Shown here: one piece after another, positions 9,283 to 18,265 of the stretch
How the letters are laid out: the number at the start of each line of letters is the position of its first letter
How positions within the stretch are numbered: the stretch's first letter is position 1
Assembly: GCF_003313325.1 (NCBI RefSeq)
Contig: NZ_QMHQ01000001.1
Location: forward strand, 1,054,001-1,118,000
Source: Pedobacter namyangjuensis
GTDB taxonomy: Bacteria; Bacteroidota; Bacteroidia; Sphingobacteriales; Sphingobacteriaceae
Direction: 5' to 3'
DNA length: 64,000 nucleotides
Translations under genes and position numbers: made by a program
The notes under the pieces: model-generated
Database searches by the model: none
The model's input: the letters and a program-made list of their open reading frames with translations, nothing else
Told to the model about the DNA's origin: nothing

Positions 9283-10782
9283 ATGCAAAATTTACTTACC
9301 GCACAACAAATAAGAAATGCTGATGCCTATACCATTCAAAGGCGTAATATTTCTGCAATAGATTTAATGGAAGACGCAGCTAAGGCATTTGTAAAAGCAT
9401 TTAAGAAAGAAGTTTTAGAGAAAAATAAAAGCATTAGTATTTTCTGCGGACAAGGTAACAATGGTGCAGATGGTTTAGCAATAGCTAGACTTTTATCAGA
9501 AAAAGGTTATAAGGAAATCTCAATATACCTGCTAAATTTCGGCAAGAAAGAAAGTGATGAGTTTACAGCAAACTTTGCCAGATTGCGCAAAACAAATCTT
9601 CCGGTAACTAAAATTTCATCATCGCAAGAACTTAATGCCATTAAAACCGATATTGTTATAGACGCTATATTAGGTTCTGGACTCAACAGACCATTAACAC
9701 CACAACTCGCTTCGGTAATTAAACACATTAATAGTTTAGATGCGAAAATTGTCGCTGTAGATATACCCACCGGTCTATTTAGCGAAGGAGAAATAGCATT
9801 AAACTACGACGGTATAAAAGCTGATTTAACAATCACTTTCCAACTTCCTAAGATTAATTTTTTCTTCCCAGAATCTGCAAATGCGCAAAATAAGTTTAAA
9901 GTTGTTGATATAGGATTAGACCAGGATTTTGTAGCGAAACAGGATAGCCAGTTTAAACTGATAGAGGCAAGTGATGTTAGAAATTTAATTAAGCCCAGAA
10001 GAAACTTTAGTCATAAAGGAACTTACGGTCATGCTGTATTAGTTGCGGGCAATGATACCACTATGGGTGCAGCAATTCTAGCTACAACGGCTAGCGTCTA
10101 CAGCGGCGCCGGCTTATCAACTGTCTGTTTGCCACAAAGTGGATTGATAGCTATAAATACGATATTGCCGGAGGCGATGGTGTTACCGAGAAAAGACACA
10201 CTGCGTTCTATAGATTTTGAGAAGTTTACTGCAATTGCTTTCGGACCAGGTTTAGGTGTAACAACTGTAAATGAAAATTTGTTAGATGAGATTATTTCCT
10301 TGCAAAAGCCTATGGTAATTGATGCGGATGGACTGACAATTTTGAGCAAAAGGAAAGATCTATTAGAAAGACTTCCGGCTTCTACAATACTCACACCTCA
10401 TTTAAAAGAATTCGACAGGTTGTTTGGCGAACATAAAAGTTGGTGGCACCGACTAGAAACGGCACGTAAAGAAGCTAAGCGACTGAAAATAATTATTGTT
10501 TTAAAAAATCAGTTCACGTTTATCTGCACACCTGGCGGTGATGTCTTTATAAATTCGACGGGAAGCCCTGCAATGGCCAGTGGCGGTATGGGCGATGTAT
10601 TAACTGGAATTATGGTTTCTTTATTGGCTCAAAAATATTCGCCTATAGATGTCGCTACAGTAGCCGTCTATTTGCACGGAAAAGCTGGCGATGAGCTTTC
10701 AAAAAACAGGTTTACCGTAACTGCATCAAAATTGGCACTCCAGATTCCTAAAACCATCAAAAGGTTATTGAAAGATAAATAA
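9283..10782 (+). CDS. nnr: Bifunctional NAD(P)H-hydrate epimerase / ADP-dependent NAD(P)H-hydrate dehydratase
   Basis: 499 residues joining two domains. The N-terminal YjeF_N epimerase (about 1-215) has FCGQGNNGADGLAIARLL and VDIPTGLFSEG. The C-terminal ribokinase-like dehydratase (about 225-495) has SHKGTYGHAVLVAGN, FGPGLG, TPHLKEFDRLFG and ASGGMGDVLTGI with the catalytic aspartate. Together they repair hydrated NADH/NADPH in the cytoplasm. Full length for the fused family. Confidence 0.95.
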   Translation: MQNLLTAQQIRNADAYTIQRRNISAIDLMEDAAKAFVKAFKKEVLEKNKSISIFCGQGNNGADGLAIARLLSEKGYKEISIYLLNFGKKESDEFTANFARLRKTNLPVTKISSSQELNAIKTDIVIDAILGSGLNRPLTPQLASVIKHINSLDAKIVAVDIPTGLFSEGEIALNYDGIKADLTITFQLPKINFFFPESANAQNKFKVVDIGLDQDFVAKQDSQFKLIEASDVRNLIKPRRNFSHKGTYGHAVLVAGNDTTMGAAILATTASVYSGAGLSTVCLPQSGLIAINTILPEAMVLPRKDTLRSIDFEKFTAIAFGPGLGVTTVNENLLDEIISLQKPMVIDADGLTILSKRKDLLERLPASTILTPHLKEFDRLFGEHKSWWHRLETARKEAKRLKIIIVLKNQFTFICTPGGDVFINSTGSPAMASGGMGDVLTGIMVSLLAQKYSPIDVATVAVYLHGKAGDELSKNRFTVTASKLALQIPKTIKRLLKDK

Positions 10783-10904
10783 TATTTTAGCGAAGACGGT
10801 AACATTAGATAGATATAGCGTTAATGTCTTTGCCGACAGCTTTACAAGTAATTACTGAAGTTTGTGAGGAGGAAAATATATTTATTGAACGGCTTTTTTT
10901 AAAT

Positions 10905-10966
10905 AGCCCTGATAGGAGCGGCATCCCCCAATTTTTCATTGGGGATATAGCGGATAGCAGGACCAG
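10905..10966 (+). other. Candidate structured intergenic element (possible conserved Bacteroidota RNA motif)
   Basis: The segment contains GGAGCGGCATCCCC, then a hairpin at 10923-10946 (ATCCCC(C)AAT and ATTGGGGAT), then ATAGCGGATAGCAGGACC. From memory this framework of 'AGCGGCATCC, variable hairpin, GATATAGCGGATAGCAGGA' recurs in many Flavobacteria and Sphingobacteria intergenic regions, perhaps the Rfam Flavo-1 motif; this was not verified. It sits between nnr and the anti-sigma gene, 3' to both. Confidence 0.45.
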
Positions 10967-11036
10967 CTTTAATAGCAGTACCAAAATTGCGCTTCTGAAA
11001 TAAAAATAAATTACACGGTTACGTTGGAGATGAAAA

Positions 11037-11879
11037 TTAGATAGAAACAGCACCCATAACTACCATTTTTTCCATGGTTGGGTTTACACTACCGCCAGTT
11101 GGCTCAATGGTTACCGCAAATGCTTGTGCTTTCTGAATAGTTTCCATTTGTTTAACAGCTTCTGCAGAGTTTTCGTTAAAAACGCCTAAGCTAATCGGTT
11201 TTCCATCTACAAGTGCCCATAACTGATATTCGTGGCCGGTATCTGCCTTAGGCAGATCCATTGCGGCATAGTTGATAACCACGTTTTTATTAGCCTTATT
11301 CCAATATACAGCCATTTTGGCAGCTGGAGTTTTATTAACCCCTGCAAGTTTAACAGTAGTCCATTCGCTTGTTTCGGTCATGGCAATTCTATTTTCCATT
11401 CCCGCTTTGTCGAATTCTAACTTGCTAACGGTCTTCGCGAATTGATCCTTATCTGTGTTTAATGCAAGTATTTGATCTTTGGCTACATTTAATTCGTTAT
11501 GCGCCGAAAATAATGCGCCTAAACTAATAGCTAACAATATACTACAGGCAACTAAAGCATATTTTAAACGCTTAACCTTACTGTCATTACTACCCTCATA
11601 CATAGGTATAATTTTAGGTTCAGCAGGAGCAGAGGCATTAGCTGTCTCTATTTTAGAAAATATTTTATCAGATAAATCTACAGAAGGTTCTACTGCATTG
11701 TCTAGTGCATAAGCCTCCATAGCAAGTTCAATTGCAGTAATTTCTGCCCTAACCTCCGGATGCCTATTTGCCATATCCTCAACTTCATTGCATTCTCGAG
11801 CAGATAATTGCCCTAGAACATAAAGTTCAAGTATGCCAGATTCTATATATGCTTTTACTTCTTCCACTTTCCGCCTCAA
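11037..11879 (-). CDS. Anti-sigma factor (RskA/anti-sigma-K family)
   Basis: 280 residues. The N-terminal ~100 residues (SGILELYVLGQLSARECNEVE...RHPEVRAEI) resemble a zinc-less anti-sigma domain. A single transmembrane helix follows near residue 110 (YALVACSILLAISLGALFSA), then a coiled-coil stretch, and a C-terminal RskA-like domain ending YQLWALVDGKPISLGVF...VTIEPTGGS. It should hold the ECF sigma factor encoded immediately upstream at the inner membrane. The two genes overlap by four bases, implying translational coupling. Confidence 0.88.
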   Translation of the reverse strand: MRRKVEEVKAYIESGILELYVLGQLSARECNEVEDMANRHPEVRAEITAIELAMEAYALDNAVEPSVDLSDKIFSKIETANASAPAEPKIIPMYEGSNDSKVKRLKYALVACSILLAISLGALFSAHNELNVAKDQILALNTDKDQFAKTVSKLEFDKAGMENRIAMTETSEWTTVKLAGVNKTPAAKMAVYWNKANKNVVINYAAMDLPKADTGHEYQLWALVDGKPISLGVFNENSAEAVKQMETIQKAQAFAVTIEPTGGSVNPTMEKMVVMGAVSI

Positions 11880-12427
11880 TTAAAATTTTTCCTTAACTCT
11901 ATAATGGCCATTCTAACACGTGTTTTTACAGTTCCCAACGGTATATTCAATTGTTCTGCCGCCTCCACATGTGTATAGCCCTTAAAATAAACCATGTCTA
12001 ATACTTCCTTCAAATCTGGTTTTAGTTTTGTAACTAACTCTTTAACGCCAAGTGTATCTGCGTTAAAACTAACCTTTTTTTGCTGGTCAATAAAATCTAC
12101 GTTATTTTCTATGTCTTGGTTTTTATTTGCATTCTTAAAATCCTTAGAGCGTAACTTATCTATAGAAAGGTTACGTGCAACGTTCATCATCCACGTAAAT
12201 AACCGGCCTTTTGAGGCATCGTAATTTGCAGATGAATTCCAGATTTTAACAAAAGTTTCTTGTAAGAGATCTTCGGCAACTTCGGTTTGCTGTATAATAC
12301 GTGAGATAACTCCTAGCAAAGCACCAGAATACATGTCGTACAGTGCTTTAATAGCAATGGTATCTTGCCTTTTTAAGGCGCTAACCAGTTCTTCTTCAGA
12401 GAGCGATATTTTTTTTGATGTTGCCAA
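11876..12427 (-). CDS. ECF-type RNA polymerase sigma-70 factor
   Basis: 183 residues with region 2 (YDMYSGALLGVISRI, LLQETFVKIWNSS, GRLFTWMMNVARNLSIDKLRS) and region 4 (DLKEVLDMVYFKGYTHVEAAEQLNIPLGTVKTRVRMAI). This is a sigma-K-like ECF factor that redirects RNA polymerase when released by the adjacent membrane anti-sigma protein. The stimulus is not readable from the sequence. Confidence 0.93.
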   Translation of the reverse strand: MATSKKISLSEEELVSALKRQDTIAIKALYDMYSGALLGVISRIIQQTEVAEDLLQETFVKIWNSSANYDASKGRLFTWMMNVARNLSIDKLRSKDFKNANKNQDIENNVDFIDQQKKVSFNADTLGVKELVTKLKPDLKEVLDMVYFKGYTHVEAAEQLNIPLGTVKTRVRMAIIELRKNFN

Positions 12428-12489
12428 TGGGTACTAATATAGAGACTAAACATACAAATTAAATTTTTGTTTGTTACAACTGCAATTGT

Positions 12490-13371
12490 TTAAAAATCAA
12501 ATAAATGCTTTTCTGCGTGATAAGAAGAACGTACCAATGGCCCACTTTCTACATAACGTAAGCCTTTCGACAAGCCAATTTCTTTGTATTTTGCAAACTG
12601 ATCTGGGTGTATCCAATCTACAACAGGGTGATGGCTTTTTGTTGGTTGCAAGTATTGCCCTAAGGTTAGAATATGAACGCCATTTGCCACTAAATCATCC
12701 ATAGATTCTAAAACATCGTCTTCAGTTTCTCCCAAACCTAGCATAATGCCGGTTTTTGTTCTCAAGCCAAATTCCGAAATTCTTTTAAGCGCTTCTAAAC
12801 TTCTGTCGTATTTAGCTTGTATACGAACTTGTCTTGTTAAGCGTCTAACTGTTTCAACATTATGGCTCATTACTTCCGGTCTTTCTTCTAAAACACGGTA
12901 TAAATTATCCCATTGTCCTTTAAAATCGGGAATTAAAGTTTCTAAAGTAGTCTCCGGGCTTTCTCTTCTAATAGCTTGTAAAGTTTCTGCCCAAATTATA
13001 GAACCGCCATCTTTTAAATCATCTCGGTCAACAGATGTAATTACGCAATGTTTAACGTTCATCAGTTTTACAGAATTGGCAATACGATTAGGTTCATCTG
13101 TGTCAACCGCCAACGGACGACCAGTTGCAACTGCGCAAAAAGAGCAAGAGCGAGTACAAATATTACCTAAAATCATAAACGTAGCCGTTCCAGCGCCCCA
13201 ACATTCGCCCATGTTCGGACAATTTCCACTCTCGCAAATTGTATGTAATTTATGCGTATCAACAAGGCTACGCACCTGAGCATACTCTTTGCCCACAGGC
13301 AATTTAACCCTTAACCAATCTGGTTTACGAGCTTTTTCTGTAACCGCTGCAACTACAGGAAGTTCTATCAT
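12490..13371 (-). CDS. lipA: Lipoyl synthase
   Basis: 293 residues with both iron-sulfur motifs of LipA: the auxiliary cluster [12 protein letters not shown] (C46, C51, C57) and the radical-[11 protein letters not shown] (C72, C76, C79), plus the C-terminal RSSYHAEK. It inserts two sulfurs into octanoyl groups to make lipoyl cofactors. The start at 13371 is the first in-frame ATG, and a perfect -7 box ends only four bases upstream, suggesting a leaderless transcript. Confidence 0.96.
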   Translation of the reverse strand: MIELPVVAAVTEKARKPDWLRVKLPVGKEYAQVRSLVDTHKLHTICESGNCPNMGECWGAGTATFMILGNICTRSCSFCAVATGRPLAVDTDEPNRIANSVKLMNVKHCVITSVDRDDLKDGGSIIWAETLQAIRRESPETTLETLIPDFKGQWDNLYRVLEERPEVMSHNVETVRRLTRQVRIQAKYDRSLEALKRISEFGLRTKTGIMLGLGETEDDVLESMDDLVANGVHILTLGQYLQPTKSHHPVVDWIHPDQFAKYKEIGLSKGLRYVESGPLVRSSYHAEKHLFDF

Positions 13372-13375
13372 GCTA

Positions 13376-13383
13376 CAAAGTTA
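13376..13383 (-). promoter_or_regulatory. -7 box of lipA, almost touching the start codon
   Basis: On the minus strand TAACTTTG matches TAnnTTTG and ends four bases before the lipA ATG. Transcription would therefore start at or beside the start codon. Confidence 0.45.
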
Positions 13384-13504
13384 CATAATAGGATTGAAAT
13401 GTTGCAATCTTGAAATGTTGGAACCTTGTAATGTTTTCCGGATATTAGCATTAGAAAAGCAAATTCAACTCCTATTTTTAAGTCAGTCCTTCTTTACGTT
13501 TCAA

Positions 13505-13555
13505 TTTTTTACTCCTAAATTCCCTAACGGGGACTTAGTAAAAAGATTTCCACTT
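13505..13555. repeat. Palindromic repeat, copy 1
   Basis: TTTTTACT (13506-13513) and AGTAAAAA (13537-13544) form the arms around an inner TCCC/GGGGA stem, followed by GATTTCCACTT. A diverged copy with the same layout is at 28062-28115. It fills the lipA-lipoprotein gap together with short GAAATGTTG-type repeats at 13398-13434. Confidence 0.55.
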
Positions 13556-13604
13556 CAATAAGGTTTAAAAAGCAATGCCGGTGCTGTAATTAAATGCTTT
13601 TGTG

Positions 13605-14912
13605 CTATTTCAAAAAGTCTTTCGCTTTGTTAAGTAGGTTGCCACCTTGTTCTTTAACGGTTTTTTTGCCCTTGTCTATCGCATCCTCATTAGTATAACT
13701 GCTAACCTTGTCGGCAATCTCCTCGTATTTTCTTAAAGTTGCAAAAACTTCCCTTGTATGTGGTACGCCTTGTTGCTGTAAAACTTTTTCCCAGTCTATT
13801 TTTTTTAATGTAGCAAATACATAACGAGTAGCAATTTTTGCCATTAAAGTTTTGTCGTAAACGGTGTTCAATTTATCGCCATTTTTTCTGTCTTTTAAAT
13901 AGTTTACAGATTCTTGTATAGCTTCACGTTCATCATTGCCTAACATTTTGCTAGCTTTCAGCTTATTTAAAGATGCGATAGCCTGCGCTGGTTTTTCTCT
14001 TTTTAGGTATAAATAACTTTCTACGCTCCAAACCAATTCGCTTTCCAAACCTAATTCGTCGGCATCGTTTACAAATAGTTCAAAATCATCAAGTGCTCTT
14101 TCTTCATCAATTTCACGTTTCATTTTCAGGCGATCTATTCCCCTAAAAAGGCAATTCATCGCATGAAAAGCTGTATTTGCTTGGTCATTGCTTAAAGATC
14201 TCCACCCAAAGAAAGCTTTTGTAAATGGCAGCGGAATCTGTTTATTCTGCTCTAGCCATTTAATATTTCTTGAAAATCCATCTTCGGATAGGTACAAAAG
14301 GTTATTATTTAAAAACAAAAATCCTCTAATAAACTCCAGCAAAGTTTTTTCCTCGCTGTCTTTTAAAGTCTCTGGTTGGGTTTTAGAGCATTCGTACAGT
14401 GCAAATTCAGGTCCTAGACTTTTGGCTGCCAAAGTTGCAACGCTTAAAATAGCATGTTCAACATTTTGGTGGTAAATTTTTGCTTCGCCACCCAGCAAAG
14501 TCTGCAAGGAGTTTTTATCCCCGTAAACTTTGTTAAATCCTTCAATTACCGTTGGGAAAATATCTTCGTCGGTTTCTTTTACAAACTTTTTTACCTTTCG
14601 GTAATCCTGATAAATTAATAAAGCATCAACGGCAGATATACTTTTGCCACTGTCGATATTTATATTGTTTAAGCTATTGAAAAGATGTGTAGAATTTTTT
14701 GCGAAGGTTTGATAACTAGCCGAACTAGTGTCTTGTACAGCACTAGATCTTATCGCAATTTTGGCAAATTTGTAAAACACAATTTTGTCGTAGTTTATGT
14801 TTTCCGCCAGCGTTTTTTTATCAAGTTCTAGTAAATATTCGTCGGTTTCTGTTTTGGAGCAACCTAAAAATGAAATTACCGTAGCAATAAGAATAAAATT
14901 TTTAACGTTCAT
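13605..14912 (-). CDS. Hypothetical lipoprotein
   Basis: 435 residues with a lipoprotein signal (MNVKNFILIATVISFLGC, predicted lipidated Cys 18) and no membrane segment afterwards. The rest is helical and charged, with repeats of the pattern expected for a TPR-like or helical-repeat protein (KREIDEERALDDFELFV, KREKPAQAIASLNKLKAS). No family is recognised. It is transcribed alone, and envelope attachment is the only confident inference. Confidence 0.75.
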   Translation of the reverse strand: MNVKNFILIATVISFLGCSKTETDEYLLELDKKTLAENINYDKIVFYKFAKIAIRSSAVQDTSSASYQTFAKNSTHLFNSLNNINIDSGKSISAVDALLIYQDYRKVKKFVKETDEDIFPTVIEGFNKVYGDKNSLQTLLGGEAKIYHQNVEHAILSVATLAAKSLGPEFALYECSKTQPETLKDSEEKTLLEFIRGFLFLNNNLLYLSEDGFSRNIKWLEQNKQIPLPFTKAFFGWRSLSNDQANTAFHAMNCLFRGIDRLKMKREIDEERALDDFELFVNDADELGLESELVWSVESYLYLKREKPAQAIASLNKLKASKMLGNDEREAIQESVNYLKDRKNGDKLNTVYDKTLMAKIATRYVFATLKKIDWEKVLQQQGVPHTREVFATLRKYEEIADKVSSYTNEDAIDKGKKTVKEQGGNLLNKAKDFLK

Positions 14913-15107
14913 TTAGAATTTTAAAGTATAAAAAATTGATAATGATGTTTTTAATAGAATTTTTGCCTCGTTATATAGTATTAAAGCAAATATATCCTAA
15001 CCTGCTAATAAAATGATATTTAATTAGTTATTTTTTTGAAAATTATAGCGTTTAAACACGTTTCTAAATAGAATTTGTCGTATTTTTATGCCTTTAAAAA
15101 TATAACA

Positions 15108-15512
15108 ATGGCCACATCAAAAATTACCTATGTTGGTAACCTTAGAACTAGTTCGGTTCACCTTAAATCTGGGAACGAGATTTTAACGGATGCGCCAGTA
15201 GATAACCAAGGTAAAGGCGAGGCATTTTCGCCAACTGATTTATTAGCAACAGCACTGGGAAATTGTATGCTAACCATTATAGGCATTGCAGCTAAGGCGC
15301 ATGATTTTGATATAAATGGTGCAACAGCTAGTGTAACTAAAATAATGGCCGAAAATCCGAGAAGGGTGGGCGAAATTGTGATTGAATTAGCTTTTCCGGC
15401 TAACAATTATACCGAAAAAGTTAAGGAAATTATCGAGCGATCGGCAAAAAGCTGTCCGGTGGCAAAAAGCTTGCATCCAGATATTACGCAAAACATAACA
15501 TTTAAATATTAG
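15108..15512 (+). CDS. OsmC-family peroxiredoxin-like protein
   Basis: 134 residues from the ATG at 15108; an upstream in-frame ATG at 15075 would add 11 residues that do not belong to the family. The OsmC fold signature is present: FSPTDLLATALGNCMLTI with the first redox cysteine and SAKSCPVAKSLHPDI with the second. OsmC/Ohr proteins reduce organic hydroperoxides in the cytoplasm. It is followed by mqo on the same strand with about 70 bases between. Confidence 0.92.
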   Translation: MATSKITYVGNLRTSSVHLKSGNEILTDAPVDNQGKGEAFSPTDLLATALGNCMLTIIGIAAKAHDFDINGATASVTKIMAENPRRVGEIVIELAFPANNYTEKVKEIIERSAKSCPVAKSLHPDITQNITFKY

Positions 15513-15581
15513 AATAATTTGACCTTGAGCAAAACGTATTGGCATTAATTGTGCGTTGTTAGAGGTAACTAGTTAAATAAA

Positions 15582-17099
15582 ATGAGCAGAAAAAGAAAGA
15601 CGGTTGTTGAAACCGACGCAGATGTGATTTTAATTGGCGCTGGTATTATGAGCGCTACACTAGGTTTGATTCTTAAAGAACTTGAGCCTAGTTTAAGTAT
15701 CGAAATTTACGAACGTTTAGATATTGCGGCCGCAGAAAGCTCTGACGCCTGGAACAACGCAGGAACTGGACACTCGGCATTTTGCGAACTAAATTACACG
15801 CCACAAAAGAAAAACGGTGTTGTTGATGTTAAAAAGGCAATACATATTGCAGAATCTTTTGAAGTTTCAAAACAATTTTGGACTTATTTAGTAGAGAAAA
15901 ACATTCTCTCAGATCCGCAGTTGTTTATAAAAAATATACCACACCTAAGTTTTGTTTGGGGCAAAGACAATGTAAGCTTTTTAAAGAAACGTTACAAAAA
16001 CCTAAAAGAATGCAACTTGTTCCAGGATATGGAATATGCTGAAGACCCAGCTAAAATTGCCGAGTGGATTCCGCTAGTAATGAAAGATAGGGCAGCTGGC
16101 GAACCGCTTGCCGCTACAAAAATGGATTTGGGAACTGATGTTAACTTTGGCTCATTAACCAGAGAGATGTTCTCTTATTTGAGCAAACAAGAGAATGTCA
16201 GCTTGTTTTTCAATCATGAGATTAGAGAGCTCGACAAGGAAAAAAATGGAAATTGGGCGGTTAAGGTTAAAGATTTGGCCACGGGCAAAAAGCGTAAACG
16301 TTTTGCCAAATTTGTTTTCATCGGTGCAGGTGGTGGTTCTTTGCCTTTGTTAGAAAAATCTAATATTCCTGAGGGAAAAGGTTTTGGTGGTTTTCCGGTT
16401 AGCGGACAATGGTTAAAATGTACCAATGAAGAAGTAATTGCGCAACACCATGCTAAAGTGTACGGAAAAGCTGCGGTTGGTGCGCCACCAATGTCTGTTC
16501 CGCATTTAGATACGCGTATAATTAACGGTCGCCAGGCATTGCTTTTCGGTCCTTATGCAGGTTTCTCTACAAAGTTTTTAAAACATGGTTCGTTTTTGGA
16601 TTTACCATTGTCAATAAAATTCAACAACATTAGACCAATGATTGCGGCTGGACTGCACAACTTGGATTTGACAAAATATTTAATTGAGCAAGTTAGGCAA
16701 TCGCCTGAAGATCGCTTTGCGGCTTTAAAAGAATATTTACCTAGTGCAAAAATTGAAGATTGGGCTTTAGAAACTGCTGGTCAACGTGTACAAGTAATTA
16801 AAAAAGACGAAAAAGAAGGTGGGATTTTAGAATTTGGAACTGAAGTGGTTAGTGCTGCCGATGGTTCTATCGCTGCACTGTTGGGTGCATCTCCCGGTGC
16901 ATCTACAGCGGTTTCAATTATGCTAGATTTACTTGACCGTTGCTTTAAAACAAAACTACAAACTGCCGAATGGCAAACAAAGATAAGAGCTATGATACCA
17001 ACTTATGGAGAAAAGCTTGCCGAAAACGATGAGCTTTGTAAGGAAACTCGAAATCGTACATCTGCGGTACTTAAGCTAACAAGCTTAGTGGAAAGTTAA
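15582..17099 (+). CDS. mqo: Malate:quinone oxidoreductase
   Basis: 505 residues with the FAD dinucleotide-binding motif VILIGAGIMSATLG near residue 15, DAWNNAGTGHSAFCELNYTP, GGFPVSGQWL and PHLDTRIINGRQALLFGPYA, all characteristic of Mqo. It is a membrane-associated FAD enzyme oxidising malate to oxaloacetate with quinone reduction, bypassing NAD-linked malate dehydrogenase. Length is normal and a strong terminator follows. Confidence 0.96.
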   Translation: MSRKRKTVVETDADVILIGAGIMSATLGLILKELEPSLSIEIYERLDIAAAESSDAWNNAGTGHSAFCELNYTPQKKNGVVDVKKAIHIAESFEVSKQFWTYLVEKNILSDPQLFIKNIPHLSFVWGKDNVSFLKKRYKNLKECNLFQDMEYAEDPAKIAEWIPLVMKDRAAGEPLAATKMDLGTDVNFGSLTREMFSYLSKQENVSLFFNHEIRELDKEKNGNWAVKVKDLATGKKRKRFAKFVFIGAGGGSLPLLEKSNIPEGKGFGGFPVSGQWLKCTNEEVIAQHHAKVYGKAAVGAPPMSVPHLDTRIINGRQALLFGPYAGFSTKFLKHGSFLDLPLSIKFNNIRPMIAAGLHNLDLTKYLIEQVRQSPEDRFAALKEYLPSAKIEDWALETAGQRVQVIKKDEKEGGILEFGTEVVSAADGSIAALLGASPGASTAVSIMLDLLDRCFKTKLQTAEWQTKIRAMIPTYGEKLAENDELCKETRNRTSAVLKLTSLVES

Positions 17100-17102
17100 A
17101 AG

Positions 17103-17133
17103 AAAAGGCGCTTGATCAAAGCGCCTTTTTTAT
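17103..17133. terminator. Bidirectional terminator between mqo and ytxJ
   Basis: AAAAGGCGCTT and AAGCGCCTTTTTT form a stem around a short loop, with T-runs available in both orientations. It separates the convergent mqo (+) and ytxJ-like (-) genes. Confidence 0.75.
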
Positions 17134-17466
17134 TTAAGCCGATATAGAATCGGCAATTTCTTGCGCATCAATATCGCTGTGCGACGCATCTAAAGTGCAT
17201 TCTCCATCTTTGATTAAAAGAACCTGAGGCGATTCATGATGTACTTGAAAAACATCAGCAATTGCGGCAGAAATATCTCTATGGGCAATTAAATCTAAAA
17301 AATACATTTGTGTATTTTCTGGAATTGCATCCCAATCCATTTCAAATTTTCGTTTAGCCATTAAGCTTACAGAGCAACGTGTGCTATGTTTAAATATTAC
17401 GCTATAACCATCAGCTTTTTTAATTTCCCTAAGCTGGTCTACGTTAGTAAGGTTGTTCCACTGCAT
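17134..17466 (-). CDS. ytxJ: YtxJ-like bacillithiol-system redox-active protein
   Basis: 110 residues from the ATG at 17466. The motif FKHSTRCSVS (Cys 31) is the single-cysteine thioredoxin-like active site of YtxJ, a bacilliredoxin-like protein. The start is fixed by AAGGAGATAATA directly before it, an unusually good ribosome site for this phylum. That site lies inside the last codons of the upstream small lipoprotein, whose stop is two bases away. A longer in-frame start would merely overlap that gene. A ypdA homologue elsewhere in the window supports bacillithiol chemistry. Confidence 0.85.
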   Translation of the reverse strand: MQWNNLTNVDQLREIKKADGYSVIFKHSTRCSVSLMAKRKFEMDWDAIPENTQMYFLDLIAHRDISAAIADVFQVHHESPQVLLIKDGECTLDASHSDIDAQEIADSISA

Positions 17467-17468
17467 TA

Positions 17469-17588
17469 TTATCTCCTTCTTTTTCCCTCTGGGTAAGAGC
17501 TGTAAGCAGGGCAAAGGCGAGATGAGCATGATTCTAAAACTGTGATAGCACAGAATACAAATAATACTAGAATTGCTACTTTTTTCAT
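17469..17588 (-). CDS. Small lipoprotein (39 aa) coupled to ytxJ
   Basis: The frame from ATG 17588 reads MKKVAILVLFVFCAITVLES then CSSRLCPAYSSYPEGKRRR and stops at 17469. It has a lysine-rich start, a hydrophobic segment and a lipobox-like LESC, so it is probably a secreted lipoprotein. The arginine codons AGA AGG AGA at its end form the Shine-Dalgarno sequence of ytxJ, implying coupled translation. The CSS.LCPAYSSYPEG pattern is familiar from Sphingobacteriaceae genomes, but the function is unknown. Confidence 0.75.
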   Translation of the reverse strand: MKKVAILVLFVFCAITVLESCSSRLCPAYSSYPEGKRRR

Positions 17589-17656
17589 CGTCTAAATTTT
17601 AAAATTCCTTGATTAAAGCTCTAAAGTACAAATTTTTATCAATAACAAACAAAAGC

Positions 17657-18148
17657 TTATAATGTTGCAGAAAAATGCGCCATTTTTAAGGCAGTAATTG
17701 CCGCTTCATCTCCCTTGTTTCCGTGTTTTCCACCAGCTCTATCAATAGCTTGTTGTTCGTCGTTGGTAGTTAAAACACCAAAAATAACAGGCTTACTATA
17801 TTTTATGCCTACGTTGGTTATGCCGTTAGCAACAGCTTCACAAATAAAGTCGAAATGTTTAGTATCACCTTGTATTACACAACCTAAGCAAATCACCGCA
17901 TCAACAGATTGGTTTTTATGCAAAACAATCTCGGCTGCGCCGGATAATTCGAAACTACCAGGTACGGGTAAAGAAAGTATATTCTCTTCTTTAACGCCGT
18001 GTTTAATTAACGTATCGTAAGCGCCTTGATATAATGCTCCGGTAATTTTCGCATTCCATTCTGCAACAACAATTGCAAATTTAAAATTCTCACCACTGGG
18101 TATGGTAGTATGAGAGAAATCTGATAAGTTTTTAAGGTGTGATGCCAT
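17657..18148 (-). CDS. ribH: 6,7-dimethyl-8-ribityllumazine synthase
   Basis: 163 residues with the RibH landmarks VVAEWNAKITGALYQGA, VPGSFELSGAAE, CLGCVIQGDTKHFDF and FGVLTTNDEQQAIDRAGG. It condenses the ribityl uracil with dihydroxybutanone phosphate in riboflavin synthesis, forming icosahedral or pentameric assemblies in the cytoplasm. A -7 box ends four bases before the ATG. Confidence 0.96.
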   Translation of the reverse strand: MASHLKNLSDFSHTTIPSGENFKFAIVVAEWNAKITGALYQGAYDTLIKHGVKEENILSLPVPGSFELSGAAEIVLHKNQSVDAVICLGCVIQGDTKHFDFICEAVANGITNVGIKYSKPVIFGVLTTNDEQQAIDRAGGKHGNKGDEAAITALKMAHFSATL

Positions 18149-18152
18149 GTTG

Positions 18153-18160
18153 CAAAGGTA
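18153..18160 (-). promoter_or_regulatory. -7 box of ribH at the start codon
   Basis: Minus-strand TACCTTTG matches TAnnTTTG and ends four bases upstream of the ribH ATG, implying a leaderless or near-leaderless mRNA. Confidence 0.45.
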
Positions 18161-18211
18161 AATTTATTGTCGAAATGTTGTAGGATTATAAAGTTGTAAT
18201 GTTGTCATAAA

Positions 18212-18246
18212 ACAAAAAAAAGACCCTGTTAAAACAGAGTCTTCTA
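18212..18246 (-). terminator. Terminator after the TPR protein gene
   Basis: On the minus strand AAGACTCTGTT pairs with ACAGGGTCTT (one G-T pair) and is followed by a long T-run, 20 bases after the stop at 18266. Confidence 0.7.
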
Positions 18247-18265
18247 TTAACTGCTAAGCAGAAAA

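Noticed and set aside
10805..11053. 82-codon minus frame between nnr and the anti-sigma gene
   Set aside because: Covers the structured intergenic element and overlaps the end of the anti-sigma gene; its composition is not protein-like.
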